Below are positions 45,329 to 54,184 of a DNA stretch of 64,000 nt, in pieces. Each line of letters opens with the position of its first letter. Position 1 is the first letter of the stretch. Below the pieces are notes generated by a model. It saw only the letters and a program-made list of their open reading frames with translations. It was not told the DNA's origin and searched no databases. This DNA is from Paraburkholderia megapolitana (GTDB lineage Bacteria > Pseudomonadota > Gammaproteobacteria > Burkholderiales > Burkholderiaceae). The stretch lies in assembly GCF_007556815.1 (NCBI RefSeq), contig NZ_CP041743.1, positions 1,178,001 to 1,242,000 of the forward strand, read 5' to 3'. The position numbers and the translations under genes are program-made.

Positions 45329-46486
45329 ATGACTACACCCACGCCCCTTCAGAAAGGTACCGGCCGGCTCAACGTCGGCGTGACGATTCATGTGCGCAAG
45401 GGTACGCAGTCGTTGTGGGAAAACGGCATCTTCCAGAACTGCCTGTTTCTCGTACTGCTGCTCACGCGCGTGCCGCGCATCGACAAGGTGTTTCTCGTCG
45501 CCGGCGGCGATGGCAGCACTGAAGATGCACGCAATTTTCTCGGCGACTCTCCTGCACCCGTGATCGATATGAACACGGCGATGGAAACCCTCGATCTGAT
45601 GATCGAGATGAGCGCGCAACTCGGTCGCGAATGGATCGTTGCGTTTCGCGAGCGCGGCGGCAAGGTCGCGACGATGCGCGTGGGCAACGACTATGTGATC
45701 GACGCCGAGCGGATGGTGTTCGACAAGCAACACGGGCTCCTCATTTCCGGCGCGCCGTACGACGAGATCTGGACGCTGCCGCAGTACGAGAAAACGGCTG
45801 CTCCGTACTATCGCAGCGCGATGCGCGCCGAAGTGCGCATCGTGCCGCATCTGTGGAGCTCCGCGGTGCTCGAGCGCGAGGTCGCGGCGCTGCCGGCCGG
45901 TACGAGCTTTGGCTATCAGCCCGGCCGCAGGCGCTGGCGCGCAGGGATCTTCGAGCCGAACATCTGCATGGTCAAAACAGGTTTCATCCCGATGCTGTGC
46001 TGCGAGGTCGCGCATCGCGCCGACCCCGACATGCTCGAGCGCGTCTGGGCGTACAACACGTTCCACCTGAAAGAGCATGTGACCTTCAACGGTTTTGCGC
46101 ACAGCCTGAACATCGTGCAACACGGTCTTTCGTCGTTCGAGGGGCGTTTCCCGTTCGTGCAGATCGTGTCCGCCAACGTCGATGTCGTAGTCTCCCATCA
46201 CTGGGAAAACGCGCAGAACTATGTCTATTACGAAGCGCTCTACGGCGGCTATCCGTTGATCCACAATTCGCACCTGCTCGGCGATTGCGGGTATCGCTAT
46301 CACGATTTCGACTGTGAAGAAGGTGGCGCCGCATTGCGTCGGGCGTTCGCGGAGCACGATACGAATCTCGCATCGTACCGGCAGACGGCAAAGACCTACC
46401 TGCGCCGGCTCGATCCGGAAAACGAAGTCAACGTGCGGGCATATGCCGATGCAATCGATGCACTCTACGTGAACCGTCAGCCATGA
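45329..46486 (+). CDS. DUF2827 family protein 2 (probable GT-B glycosyltransferase)
   Basis: This is a 385-residue protein whose ATG at 45329 follows the previous stop by 2 nt. The family pattern is clear: GVTIHVRKGTQSLWENGIFQNCLFLVLLL at the start, IFEPNICMVKTGFIPMLCCEVAHRADP in the middle, and YEALYGGYPLIHNSHLLGDCGYRYHDFD at the end. The last block again looks like a GT-B donor-site segment. It is cytosolic and co-translated with its neighbours: the stop overlaps the next start as ATGA. The sugar donor and acceptor are unknown. Confidence 0.75.
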   Translation: MTTPTPLQKGTGRLNVGVTIHVRKGTQSLWENGIFQNCLFLVLLLTRVPRIDKVFLVAGGDGSTEDARNFLGDSPAPVIDMNTAMETLDLMIEMSAQLGREWIVAFRERGGKVATMRVGNDYVIDAERMVFDKQHGLLISGAPYDEIWTLPQYEKTAAPYYRSAMRAEVRIVPHLWSSAVLEREVAALPAGTSFGYQPGRRRWRAGIFEPNICMVKTGFIPMLCCEVAHRADPDMLERVWAYNTFHLKEHVTFNGFAHSLNIVQHGLSSFEGRFPFVQIVSANVDVVVSHHWENAQNYVYYEALYGGYPLIHNSHLLGDCGYRYHDFDCEEGGAALRRAFAEHDTNLASYRQTAKTYLRRLDPENEVNVRAYADAIDALYVNRQP

Positions 46487-47079
46487 TCTCCGCTCTTTCC
46501 CGTCTTGCAGCGTATTTCCGCAGCGGTGCATGCGCGACCGCTGCCGCGTGTTGTGCCGTGTCGATGACGATGTTCGTACCCGCTGCGTCCGCACAGAGCG
46601 TGCTGAGCGCACCGACGCCGTCCGGCCCGTTGAACTCGATGGCCGCAGCCGTCAACAACGTCGGCATCAAGCAATGCCGTCCGCAGCTCACTTCGCTGTC
46701 GACGCTCGGCGTGCAGGGCACGGCCAGCAACGACCTGTTGCTCGACTGGGATCACAAACGCGTGAACAGCAGCCCGGTGTTTTCGCTGATCGGGCTCGAC
46801 TACGGCTCGAATGCGGCGGCGATGTCGATCACCGCGGTGCCGGAAGCGGATGGCTCGTGCTCGGTGCTGGCGGAGCGGATTTCGGCGGCACCGGTCGCGT
46901 GCAAGACGATCGCGACCCAGGAGCTGCATGGCTATCGCGCGACACCGCTGCTGAACCAGATGACCGTCTACACCGACGGCAAGGACCCCGGCTCGTCGGT
47001 GTCGCTGATCGACTCGCCGCCGGGCTGTCTGGTGATTCGCCGCTACGTGGCGTTTTCGAAAGCGGCAAGCGCCCACTGA
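46483..47079 (+). CDS. Exported protein of unknown function in the adhesin locus
   Basis: This is a 198-residue protein with a signal peptide (RSGACATAAACCAVSMTMFVPAASAQS). The mature protein begins with SAPTPSGPLNSMAAAVNNVGIKQC and contains four cysteines, possibly forming two disulphides. No domain is recognised. The ATG overlaps the preceding DUF2827 stop by 4 nt, so it is translationally coupled. An exported partner inside a cytosolic enzyme operon suggests a periplasmic or surface role in adhesin assembly, which is inference only. Confidence 0.65.
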   Translation: MISALSRLAAYFRSGACATAAACCAVSMTMFVPAASAQSVLSAPTPSGPLNSMAAAVNNVGIKQCRPQLTSLSTLGVQGTASNDLLLDWDHKRVNSSPVFSLIGLDYGSNAAAMSITAVPEADGSCSVLAERISAAPVACKTIATQELHGYRATPLLNQMTVYTDGKDPGSSVSLIDSPPGCLVIRRYVAFSKAASAH

Positions 47080-47131
47080 TCACGGCCATGACCCGCGTTT
47101 CGCGGGATGACTGCAAACGAGGAGAGAACGG

Positions 47132-47608
47132 ATGAAACACAGGTTCACGAAGCTGGCAGCCACCACGCTGCTGATGTCTTTCGCAGCGGGCGCGATGGCC
47201 GCCGGCACCTCGGCCGACGAACTGCTGCACGATGCGGACGCGGTGCTGCAACAAATCGATGCGTCGCATGGTGGCGCGCTGTGGGACAACGCCGCGCCGT
47301 TCGTCAAGACGAAGTTCGAGCGAGCGCAGTTCATCACGCAGTTACAGCAGCAGCGGCAGTCGTATGGTGCCGTCAGTTCGCGCGGCTGGGCGTCCGTGAC
47401 GCGACTGCAATACACGAACAGTCACGACGTCCCAGACGGCCTGTACGCAAACGTCGACTACGCATCGCACACCACCGATGGCCAGACCGTATTCGAGCTG
47501 GTCAGCTTCCGGCTGGAATCCGATGGTCAATGGCGACTGGTCGGCTACAACGCGCGCCGGAACCAGGAGCGCAATGCGACGGTCCAGCCCGCCGCGCCGA
47601 AGCCATGA
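47132..47608 (+). CDS. Exported DUF4019-like protein
   Basis: This 158-residue protein has a signal peptide (KLAATTLLMSFAAGAMAAG). The mature part shows ALWDNAAPFVKTKFERAQFITQLQQQRQSYG, RGWASVTRLQYTN and GQWRLVGYNAR. That is the pattern of DUF4019 proteins: a short alpha/beta fold of unknown function, usually periplasmic. GAGGAGAGAACGG precedes the ATG. Its stop overlaps the third DUF2827 start (ATGA), so it belongs to the same transcript. Confidence 0.75.
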   Translation: MKHRFTKLAATTLLMSFAAGAMAAGTSADELLHDADAVLQQIDASHGGALWDNAAPFVKTKFERAQFITQLQQQRQSYGAVSSRGWASVTRLQYTNSHDVPDGLYANVDYASHTTDGQTVFELVSFRLESDGQWRLVGYNARRNQERNATVQPAAPKP

Positions 47609-48732
47609 ACGCATTGCGTGTCGGCATCACGATCGGCTTGCACCACGAGGCGGAAACGCTCTGGAACAACGGGATCAAGCAGAACGCGGTGTTCCTCGCC
47701 GAGGCGTTGCGGCAATGCCCGAACGTCGCGGCGACGGTGCTCGTCAATACGACGCAGACTGCGATTACCGACAAGCTACCGTGGGACCAGACACGCTGGC
47801 CGACCCGCACCTTCGACGATGCGAAAGACACACTCGATGTGCTGATCGAACTCGGCGGTCAGATCGACGCGGCGCAAACGGAGTACCTGAAGCAGCGCGG
47901 CGTGCGACTCGTGTCCTACTGCTGCGGCTTCGAATACGTGCATGCGATGGAATCGGTGCTGTTTCGACGGCCGCTATGGGGCGAGAACCTGTTCGTCAAC
48001 CAGCGCTACGACGACATCTGGATGATTCCGCAGGTCGACAACATCAGCCGGTCGTACTTCGAGGTATTGCGGCGTTTGCCCGCACGTGTCGCGCCGTTCA
48101 TCTGGAGCCCGATGTTCGTCGAGGAACGCAGCAAGGATCTGCCCGAGAGCGGTCGATACCGGCCGGGCAGCGGTCCGAAGCGGCTCTCGGTGATCGAGCC
48201 GAACCACAATGTCGTCAAGTTCTGCCTGTACCCGGCACTGATCGCCGAACTGGTCTATCGCGAGCGGCCCGACAGCATCGCGATACTGCAGGTCACCAAC
48301 GCCGAGCAGATCGCTCGCGAAAGCCACGAGTTCATCGCGCTGATGAACCAGCTCGATATCGTCAGGAACCACAAGGCGGTCTTTCTCGGGCGGCACGACA
48401 CACCGGAATTTCTGGCGCGCAATACCGATATCGTCATTTCGCATCAGCTGGAAAATCCGCTGAACTACATTTATCTGGAAGTGTGCTGGCAGGGCTATGC
48501 GCTCGTGCACAACGCGTCGCTGTGTCCGGAACTCGGCTACTACTACCCGGCGAACGATGCGGCGAAAGGGGCGCAGCAGGTGCTTAGCGCGCTCGATCAG
48601 CACGACGCGCACGCGTCCTGGTATCGCGAGCGGCAGCGCACGATGATCGGCCGTTTTCTGCCGGACAATCCGCAACTGGTCGCAACCTACAGCGCACTGC
48701 TAGACGACCTCGTTCGCAAACCGATTCGTTAG
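47605..48732 (+). CDS. DUF2827 family protein 3 (probable GT-B glycosyltransferase)
   Basis: This 375-residue protein shows the same architecture as the two upstream paralogues: VGITIGLHHEAETLWNNGIKQNAVFLAEAL, SVIEPNHNVVKFCLYPALIAELVYRERP and IYLEVCWQGYALVHNASLCPELGYYY. The paralogues are well diverged from each other, implying different substrates rather than recent duplication. The ATG at 47605 overlaps the DUF4019-like stop. It is cytosolic. It is followed after 87 nt by a TPR-containing putative glycosyltransferase. Confidence 0.75.
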   Translation: MNALRVGITIGLHHEAETLWNNGIKQNAVFLAEALRQCPNVAATVLVNTTQTAITDKLPWDQTRWPTRTFDDAKDTLDVLIELGGQIDAAQTEYLKQRGVRLVSYCCGFEYVHAMESVLFRRPLWGENLFVNQRYDDIWMIPQVDNISRSYFEVLRRLPARVAPFIWSPMFVEERSKDLPESGRYRPGSGPKRLSVIEPNHNVVKFCLYPALIAELVYRERPDSIAILQVTNAEQIARESHEFIALMNQLDIVRNHKAVFLGRHDTPEFLARNTDIVISHQLENPLNYIYLEVCWQGYALVHNASLCPELGYYYPANDAAKGAQQVLSALDQHDAHASWYRERQRTMIGRFLPDNPQLVATYSALLDDLVRKPIR

Positions 48733-48819
48733 GACGCGGGTTCGGTGCGGTTGCCGCATCGGTGCAACAGCGGTAGTCAAAAGTAACTTCGGGCAGCACT
48801 TCGACGGGTGGATTCGATC

Positions 48820-50634
48820 ATGTTGTTTGGGCGCATTGCGGGGCTCATCGAGGCTGGCGATCTGGTGGACGCCGCACACGAAATTGCGCACTGGCGCAGC
48901 GCGCAGCCGGACGATGCCGGCGCGCTAACGCTGGCTGCCCGCGTGATGCGCCTGTGCGGCCGTTACGGCGAAGCGACGACGACGCTCGGTCATGCGCTTG
49001 GGGTCGTGCCCGGCTACGTACCGGCTCTCGTCGAGATGGCGCGTACGGCGCGCACGCAAGGGCAGGCCGGGCCGGCTGCCGAATGGTTCGCGCGCGCCTG
49101 GCAAGCCCAGCAAGCGACGCACGGTGAATATGGCGACCACGACTGGCCCGCCGAATGGATGGAACTGCTCTCGCAATCCGGACGCAATCAGGAAGGGCGC
49201 GATATTGCAGCGGTATGGTGCGAGCGCGACGGTAAGCGCGCGGCGCCGTGGTTCACGCTGGGTCTCGCGTGCCAGCGCGACGGCGAACTGAACGCTGCCT
49301 TCGATGCGTACAGCCGCGCTATGCAGATCGACCCCGATCTGCCGATGCTGCGCAGCAATCTCGCTGCGTTATACAACCAGTTGAAGGACGCGCAGACGGC
49401 GCGACGGCTCGCGCTGGATGTCATCCGCGGCGACCCGGACAATTCGCTCGCGTGGGTCAACCTGTCGAGTGCTTACCTGGCGCTGCGCCAGCCCGAGAAC
49501 GCTCTGATCGCCGCCGATCGGGCGTGCGTGCTCGCGCCTTCCTACAATGAGGCGCTCGGCGGCCGGATCAGTGCACTTAAGGAACTGCAGCGCTGGGACG
49601 AGGCGCTGGCTACAGCGATCCACCTTGCACAACTCGCGCCGAACAACCGGCGGGTGCAATGGACGGTCGCCATGCTGCAACTGGTTCGTGGCGACTACGC
49701 AAACGGTCTCATCAATCATGAGGCGCGCTGGCAAGGCTCGGGCGAACTGGCCAAGGTGCCGGTATTCCGCCCGGAGCACCGCTGGCAGGGCGAGGATCTC
49801 GCGGGCAAGACGTTGTTCGTGTGGGGCGAGCAGGGCTTTGGCGATGCGCTCCAGTTCGTGCGCTTCGTTCCGTTGATCGCGGAACGTGTGAAGGCGGCAG
49901 GCGGCACGCTTGCCTATAACTGCTTTGCCGGGGTACTGCCTTTGTTCCAGCGCAGTCTTGCGCGCTATGGAATCGAACCGGTTGCGCACAACGCCGGTAA
50001 CCTGGCCGCGTTCGACTTTCATGTGCCGATCGGCAGTCTGCCGCTGATGTTCGGTATGACCGCCGAGACAATACCTCTGCCCGAAGGTTATCTGCTGGCG
50101 GACGCGAACAGGGTTGCGCAGTGGCGCGGCAAGCTAGGCGGCCCGGAGAAGCTGCGTGTCGGTCTGGTCTGGAGCGGTAGCCGTGGACATCAGCGCAATC
50201 CGCTACGCTCGATCGATCCCATGAAGTATGCGCAGACGTTCGCCGGTGTGGCGGGCGTCGAATTCTACAGCCTGCAGGTCGACGACCGCGACAGTGTGGT
50301 CCGGATGCGCGACGCAGGTCTGCCGGTGAGCGATCCGACGCCGGAGCTTGCGTCGTTCGACGACACTGCTGCGCTGATGAGCAGCCTCGATCTGGTGATC
50401 ACTGTGTGCACGTCGGTTGCGCACCTGGGCGGCGCGCTCGGTGTGCCGACGTGGTTGCTGCTCGACGTCAATCCGCATTGGGTGTGGATGCTCGAGCGTA
50501 GCGATAGTCCGTGGTACAGCAGCCTGAAGTTGTTTCGACAGTCTGCTTACGGGGACTGGTCGCCGGTTCTCGACGCGTTGCAGACGGCATTGCGGGAACG
50601 CACGGAACAACACGCGCGGCAGCACACCGGCTGA
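48820..50634 (+). CDS. TPR protein with C-terminal glycosyltransferase-like domain
   Basis: This 604-residue protein has TPR repeats through about residue 330 (for example APWFTLGLACQRDGELNAAFDAYSRAMQIDPDLPMLRSNLAALYNQLKD). A C-terminal domain follows with KTLFVWGEQGFGDALQFVRFVPLI, RVGLVWSGSRGHQRNPLRSID and SLDLVITVCTSVAHLGGALGVPTWLLL. The last resembles the GT9/heptosyltransferase-like GT-B half seen in TPR glycosyltransferases. The start is the ATG at 48820; a GTG at 48808 is an alternative. TPRs could hold a protein acceptor, which fits modification of the adjacent repeat adhesin. Confidence 0.82.
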   Translation: MLFGRIAGLIEAGDLVDAAHEIAHWRSAQPDDAGALTLAARVMRLCGRYGEATTTLGHALGVVPGYVPALVEMARTARTQGQAGPAAEWFARAWQAQQATHGEYGDHDWPAEWMELLSQSGRNQEGRDIAAVWCERDGKRAAPWFTLGLACQRDGELNAAFDAYSRAMQIDPDLPMLRSNLAALYNQLKDAQTARRLALDVIRGDPDNSLAWVNLSSAYLALRQPENALIAADRACVLAPSYNEALGGRISALKELQRWDEALATAIHLAQLAPNNRRVQWTVAMLQLVRGDYANGLINHEARWQGSGELAKVPVFRPEHRWQGEDLAGKTLFVWGEQGFGDALQFVRFVPLIAERVKAAGGTLAYNCFAGVLPLFQRSLARYGIEPVAHNAGNLAAFDFHVPIGSLPLMFGMTAETIPLPEGYLLADANRVAQWRGKLGGPEKLRVGLVWSGSRGHQRNPLRSIDPMKYAQTFAGVAGVEFYSLQVDDRDSVVRMRDAGLPVSDPTPELASFDDTAALMSSLDLVITVCTSVAHLGGALGVPTWLLLDVNPHWVWMLERSDSPWYSSLKLFRQSAYGDWSPVLDALQTALRERTEQHARQHTG

Positions 50635-50743
50635 CACTACCAGATTGCCGCCCTCGCTTCGGTTTGCGCGCGAAATCAATCGACGCTCCGGAACCGCGGC
50701 CTGAACGCAGTAACATCAGGTAACCGGACGAACCGAGGGCGCC

Positions 50744-51541
50744 ATGTCGTTAGCCAATATGCAAGTCGTGCCGCAGCAGACGCTATGCAAATGCTGCGGT
50801 CAGAGCAGTCGCCTGTGCGGCGTAGTCGATTTCTCGCGTTGCGGTGCCGATCAACACGCGGGCAAGAAAGTCGACCCCTATGTCGGCGTACCCATCTATT
50901 ACTACCGTTGCGACGAGTGCCATTTCGTTTTCACGCAGGCGATGGACGCGTGGACCAATCAGGACTTCGCAACGTGTATTTACAACGACGATTATGATCG
51001 GCACGACCCCGACTATCTGGGCAAACGGCCACGGGACAATGCAGAGATAATTGCCGGAAATTTTCCGGAGATGGCACAGGCCAACCTGCTCGATTTCGGT
51101 TCGGGCCTCGGGTTGCTCGAGAAGGAACTGAGAGCGCGCGGTTTTACGCAGATCGATTCATACGATCCCTACACAAGTGGCGAAACGGGGCGTACCGGTC
51201 TCGCGGCGAAATACCGTACTGTGGTGGCGTTTGAAGTATTCGAGCATCATCCGCAGCCGCGTGAGTTGATGGCCGATCTCGCCGCGCTTCTCGACGATGA
51301 TGGCGCGATTTTTTTCAGCACGCTGCTGGTGAGCGACGAGATCGCCAGCGAAGGCATCGATAAATGGTGGTACTGCGCTCCACGTAACGGCCATATTTCA
51401 TTTTTTACGCCGCAGTCGTTAAGCCGGATCGGCGCGGAACACGGTCTCAAGCTGGGCTCGTTCAACGAGGGATTTCATTTCTTTTTCAGGCAGCAGCCTC
51501 CAGCATGGGCTGTGAAATTCTCTCATCAGGCCTGGAGCTGA
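50744..51541 (+). CDS. Class I SAM methyltransferase with N-terminal zinc-ribbon-like motif
   Basis: This 265-residue protein starts with CKCCGQ and later RCDECHFVF, a paired-cysteine metal-binding motif as in sugar C-methyltransferase relatives. A methyltransferase core follows: motif I LLDFGSGLGLLEKEL, then VVAFEVFEHHPQPRELMADL. It may methylate a sugar nucleotide or glycan, or less likely a protein. CGAGGG precedes the ATG. It sits between the two TPR/glycosyltransferase-like genes, consistent with one modification pathway. Confidence 0.82.
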   Translation: MSLANMQVVPQQTLCKCCGQSSRLCGVVDFSRCGADQHAGKKVDPYVGVPIYYYRCDECHFVFTQAMDAWTNQDFATCIYNDDYDRHDPDYLGKRPRDNAEIIAGNFPEMAQANLLDFGSGLGLLEKELRARGFTQIDSYDPYTSGETGRTGLAAKYRTVVAFEVFEHHPQPRELMADLAALLDDDGAIFFSTLLVSDEIASEGIDKWWYCAPRNGHISFFTPQSLSRIGAEHGLKLGSFNEGFHFFFRQQPPAWAVKFSHQAWS

Positions 51542-51569
51542 GGCACCCGGCAAGACTCAGGAAACCAGG

Positions 51570-52835
51570 ATGCAACAGTCAATCGATGAAGAGGCGTTGG
51601 TCAGCGCCTACACGACCTATCTCAGCAAGGGGGACTTTGCATCCGCGATGTCGTGGTGTCGTGCGCTGCGTTTGAGCGGTCGTGCTGGCGAGGCACAGGA
51701 CCTGTGCACCAGATGGATCGATAAGGTGGACGGCCCTTATGAATGCGCTCAACTCGGCATCGACATGATTTATCTGGGTATGTTTGCCCAGGGCGAGGCG
51801 CAATTGACGGCTGCCATGGGAGCCTTCCCGTATGGTACGAACCGGCATCTGGCCATGTCGGAGCTCGCCATTGCCAAATACCAGCTTGGCAAGTATTACG
51901 AAGCGCACGAGATTTTCAGGTCACTCAGAGACAAGGGAGAAAGCGCCAATCTGGTGCGGCTGCTGTATCCAGATGCCGGCGAAGATACGTGGCGGCATTT
52001 TCAGCAGAAATTTCTCGCATTGTCCGATTCGATAGCGGGCAGACGGGTCGGCATTGTCCAGGAAGGCGGCATGGGCGATCTGATCATGTATTCGCGCTAC
52101 GTGGACATGCTTCTCCAGGAAGGCGCGAGTTCGGTTTGCATTCAAACCCCACCGGCGCTTCGCAGTTGCATCAAGCCAGATCCGCGCATCACGCTGGTAG
52201 AGCAACTGGATGCTGAACTGCTTGAATGTGACTTCATCACCACGATGTTCAGCCTCTTCGCGCGCTATCAAAGCAACCCGTATTTTCCGAACGCGCCCTC
52301 ATCGATCATTGCGTTGCCGCCGCTCCATGCATTCTCCGGTTCACCGGCAACGCTCATCGACGAGGGCACAACGGAACGCAAGGTTGGATTGATCTGGCGC
52401 AGTACTTCGGGCGTACGTCACGAGCCCTATCGCTCAATCGATCTGCGCAAGCTGCTCCCCTTGCTGGAGAACCAGTCATGCCGGTTCTTCTCGTTGCAGG
52501 TGGGTGAATTGAGCGCCGACGAGAAAACGTTGATGAGCGAGCACGGCATTGTCGATCTCGGTCCGCATCTGGCTACGTTTGCCGATGCCGCGGCCATCAT
52601 GCGGAAGCTCGACCTGCTGATATCGATCGATACAGGCCCCGCGCATCTCGCGGGTACGCTGGGTTGCCCTGTCTGGTTGCTGCTGTCGCAGGCTTGCGAC
52701 AGCCGGTGGTACGACGATCCGCGTTTTACACCCTGGTATGCCTCAATGCGCCTTTATCGCCAGCGTAAGCTCGGCGACTGGACTGAGCCGCTGGACGAGG
52801 CGAAAGTCGCGCTGGCACTTCCGGCTATCGGTTGA
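51570..52835 (+). CDS. TPR/glycosyltransferase-like protein 2
   Basis: This 421-residue protein has a shorter helical TPR-like N-terminus (to about residue 150). A GT-B-like C-terminal part contains VGIVQEGGMGDLIMYSRYVDMLLQ, KVGLIWRSTSGVRHEPYRSIDLRKLLPLL and LDLLISIDTGPAHLAGTLGCPVWLLL. The DTGPAHLAGTLG segment is the well-known heptosyltransferase-type (GT9) motif, clearer here than in the upstream paralogue. AGGAAACCAGG precedes the ATG. It is the last gene of the adhesin-side plus-strand run and is followed by a strong hairpin. Confidence 0.82.
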   Translation: MQQSIDEEALVSAYTTYLSKGDFASAMSWCRALRLSGRAGEAQDLCTRWIDKVDGPYECAQLGIDMIYLGMFAQGEAQLTAAMGAFPYGTNRHLAMSELAIAKYQLGKYYEAHEIFRSLRDKGESANLVRLLYPDAGEDTWRHFQQKFLALSDSIAGRRVGIVQEGGMGDLIMYSRYVDMLLQEGASSVCIQTPPALRSCIKPDPRITLVEQLDAELLECDFITTMFSLFARYQSNPYFPNAPSSIIALPPLHAFSGSPATLIDEGTTERKVGLIWRSTSGVRHEPYRSIDLRKLLPLLENQSCRFFSLQVGELSADEKTLMSEHGIVDLGPHLATFADAAAIMRKLDLLISIDTGPAHLAGTLGCPVWLLLSQACDSRWYDDPRFTPWYASMRLYRQRKLGDWTEPLDEAKVALALPAIG

Positions 52836-52875
52836 GCATTCTCTCGACGATCGACAATCGACTGACGCAGCAAAA

Positions 52876-52903
52876 CGCCGCGCACCGGTCACGGTGCGCG
52901 GCG
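52876..52903. terminator. Bidirectional terminator between GT-like and OmpA-like genes
   Basis: A perfect 12-bp GC-rich stem (CGCCGCGCACCG at 52876-52887 and its complement at 52892-52903) closes a GTCA loop. AAAA at 52872-52875 gives a U-run for minus-strand transcripts, so it fits best as the OmpA-like gene's terminator and may also stop the convergent operon. Confidence 0.8.
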
Positions 52904-52925
52904 ATACAAACCTTCAGTCCAGCGG

Positions 52926-53600
52926 TCAGCGCGCGCTAACGGTCACGCGACGGTTCTTCGCGCGTCCTTCCCGCGTGGCATTCGATGCGACCGGATTGTC
53001 CGGACCGAAGCCATGCGCTTCGAACGCCGCCGATTTCAAACCGTGCTCTTTCAGATAGCTCAGCACGCTCTCGGCACGACGACGGGAGAGCCCTTCGTTA
53101 TGCGCACGCGAACCGGTCGAATCGGTATAACCGTTCACGGTCACGTTGGCGAACGTCGCATCCTTGCTGTCCGAGATCAGTTTATCGAGCTTCGCAGTCG
53201 CGGCCGGCGTGAGGTCTGCCCGGTCGGTAACGAAGTTCGCTTCACCGCTCAGCTCGAGCGTTTGCGGCGCGGCGGCCGGAACGGGCGCGGGCGGCGGCGG
53301 AGCGGCTGCCACTTCCGGCGCGCCGCACTGGAACGTGAGGGTGCGCGGATTGGCGGCGGAGCCGTCGGTGCGAAGCGCGTCGATCGACTGAATGACCTGC
53401 ACGGGTTGATCGCCGCAAATATGCTGTGCGGTTTTCATGCAGTTATTCGAGCTTTCGAAGATACCGCCGCATTCGACGCGATAAGCCTTCGGGTGTCCCG
53501 GCATATCGATTGAATAAGCGGTGTACGTCGGTCCGGACGACGCTGTGCAACCCGTCAGGGCGGCAGCGAGAGCGAACCAGCAAAGGGCGATCTTTTTCAT
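52926..53600 (-). CDS. OmpA-family lipoprotein
   Basis: This 224-residue protein starts at the ATG at 53600, which opens a lipoprotein signal (ALCWFALAAALTGC). After a Cys-containing region and an Ala/Pro linker (APPPPAPVPAAAP) comes an OmpA/MotB peptidoglycan-binding domain (about residues 105-224): FVTDRADLTPAATAKLDKL, VNGYTDSTGSRAHNEGLSRRRAESV and REGRAKNRRVTV. It should anchor in the outer membrane and bind peptidoglycan. Similar OmpA genes accompany trimeric-adhesin loci in Burkholderia, from memory. It is convergent with the modification operon. Confidence 0.88.
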   Translation of the reverse strand: MKKIALCWFALAAALTGCTASSGPTYTAYSIDMPGHPKAYRVECGGIFESSNNCMKTAQHICGDQPVQVIQSIDALRTDGSAANPRTLTFQCGAPEVAAAPPPPAPVPAAAPQTLELSGEANFVTDRADLTPAATAKLDKLISDSKDATFANVTVNGYTDSTGSRAHNEGLSRRRAESVLSYLKEHGLKSAAFEAHGFGPDNPVASNATREGRAKNRRVTVSAR

Positions 53601-54184
53601 GTTGGTGTTTGAATAATGAAGTTCGACTGGCGGCTGGTCATTGCCGGACCCGGCGCGCACTGTTGCCCATTAGAAAGCGGCACAGCCGCTTGACCGATGT
53701 CGACTATAGCTTAGTGCATTTCTCCGGTTTGCCAAGAAATGTCAGATCAAATATCGGCTTATAGCCGCATTGGTGCATCCCGCATAAATTCACTACCCGC
53801 CGCCGATAAAAGCCGCTTGCCCAGACCTGAAACGGACGTTTCGATGATTCTGAAAGATATGCATCCCGCCGGGAGAAAGACCGGTATCAGACCGGTATCG
53901 GCTTCTGTAATGTGCCAATACCCGGCCAGGTGAGCCCCGGATTTTTCATTGTTTGACAGTTTTTGTTTGGGGCTTCCAGGAGAATACCTCTAGTACAGCA
54001 GGTTGCGCCGCGTAGGCTTGGCACAGTTTCTCGATCGCCCGGTAACTCTCATCTAATAAAAGAATCGCGATCGTGGTGTCTTACGGGGAGCGTCACAAAC
54101 GGCGAAACATCGCCGCTTTTGTCGCGCGGCGCAGCAGACCATGAGTATTACGACAGTAGGCCAGCTACCAGGACCGGTATCAGC
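53601..54184. promoter_or_regulatory. Divergent intergenic region ompA-like / response regulator
   Basis: This 584-nt region has no convincing gene. It is comparatively AT-rich around 53700-54070 and carries three copies of an 11-bp direct repeat (listed separately). A short hairpin CGGCT/AGCCG lies near 53755-53768. Promoters for both flanking genes should be here. Confidence 0.45.
53880..53901 (+). repeat. Tandem 11-bp direct repeats; third copy at the regulator start codon
   Basis: GACCGGTATCA at 53880-53890 is immediately followed by GACCGGTATCG at 53891-53901, an exact 11-bp step. A third GACCGGTATCA lies at 54172-54182, two bases before the response-regulator ATG. OmpR-family regulators bind direct repeats with this kind of helical spacing, so autoregulation is possible. 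Confidence 0.55.
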
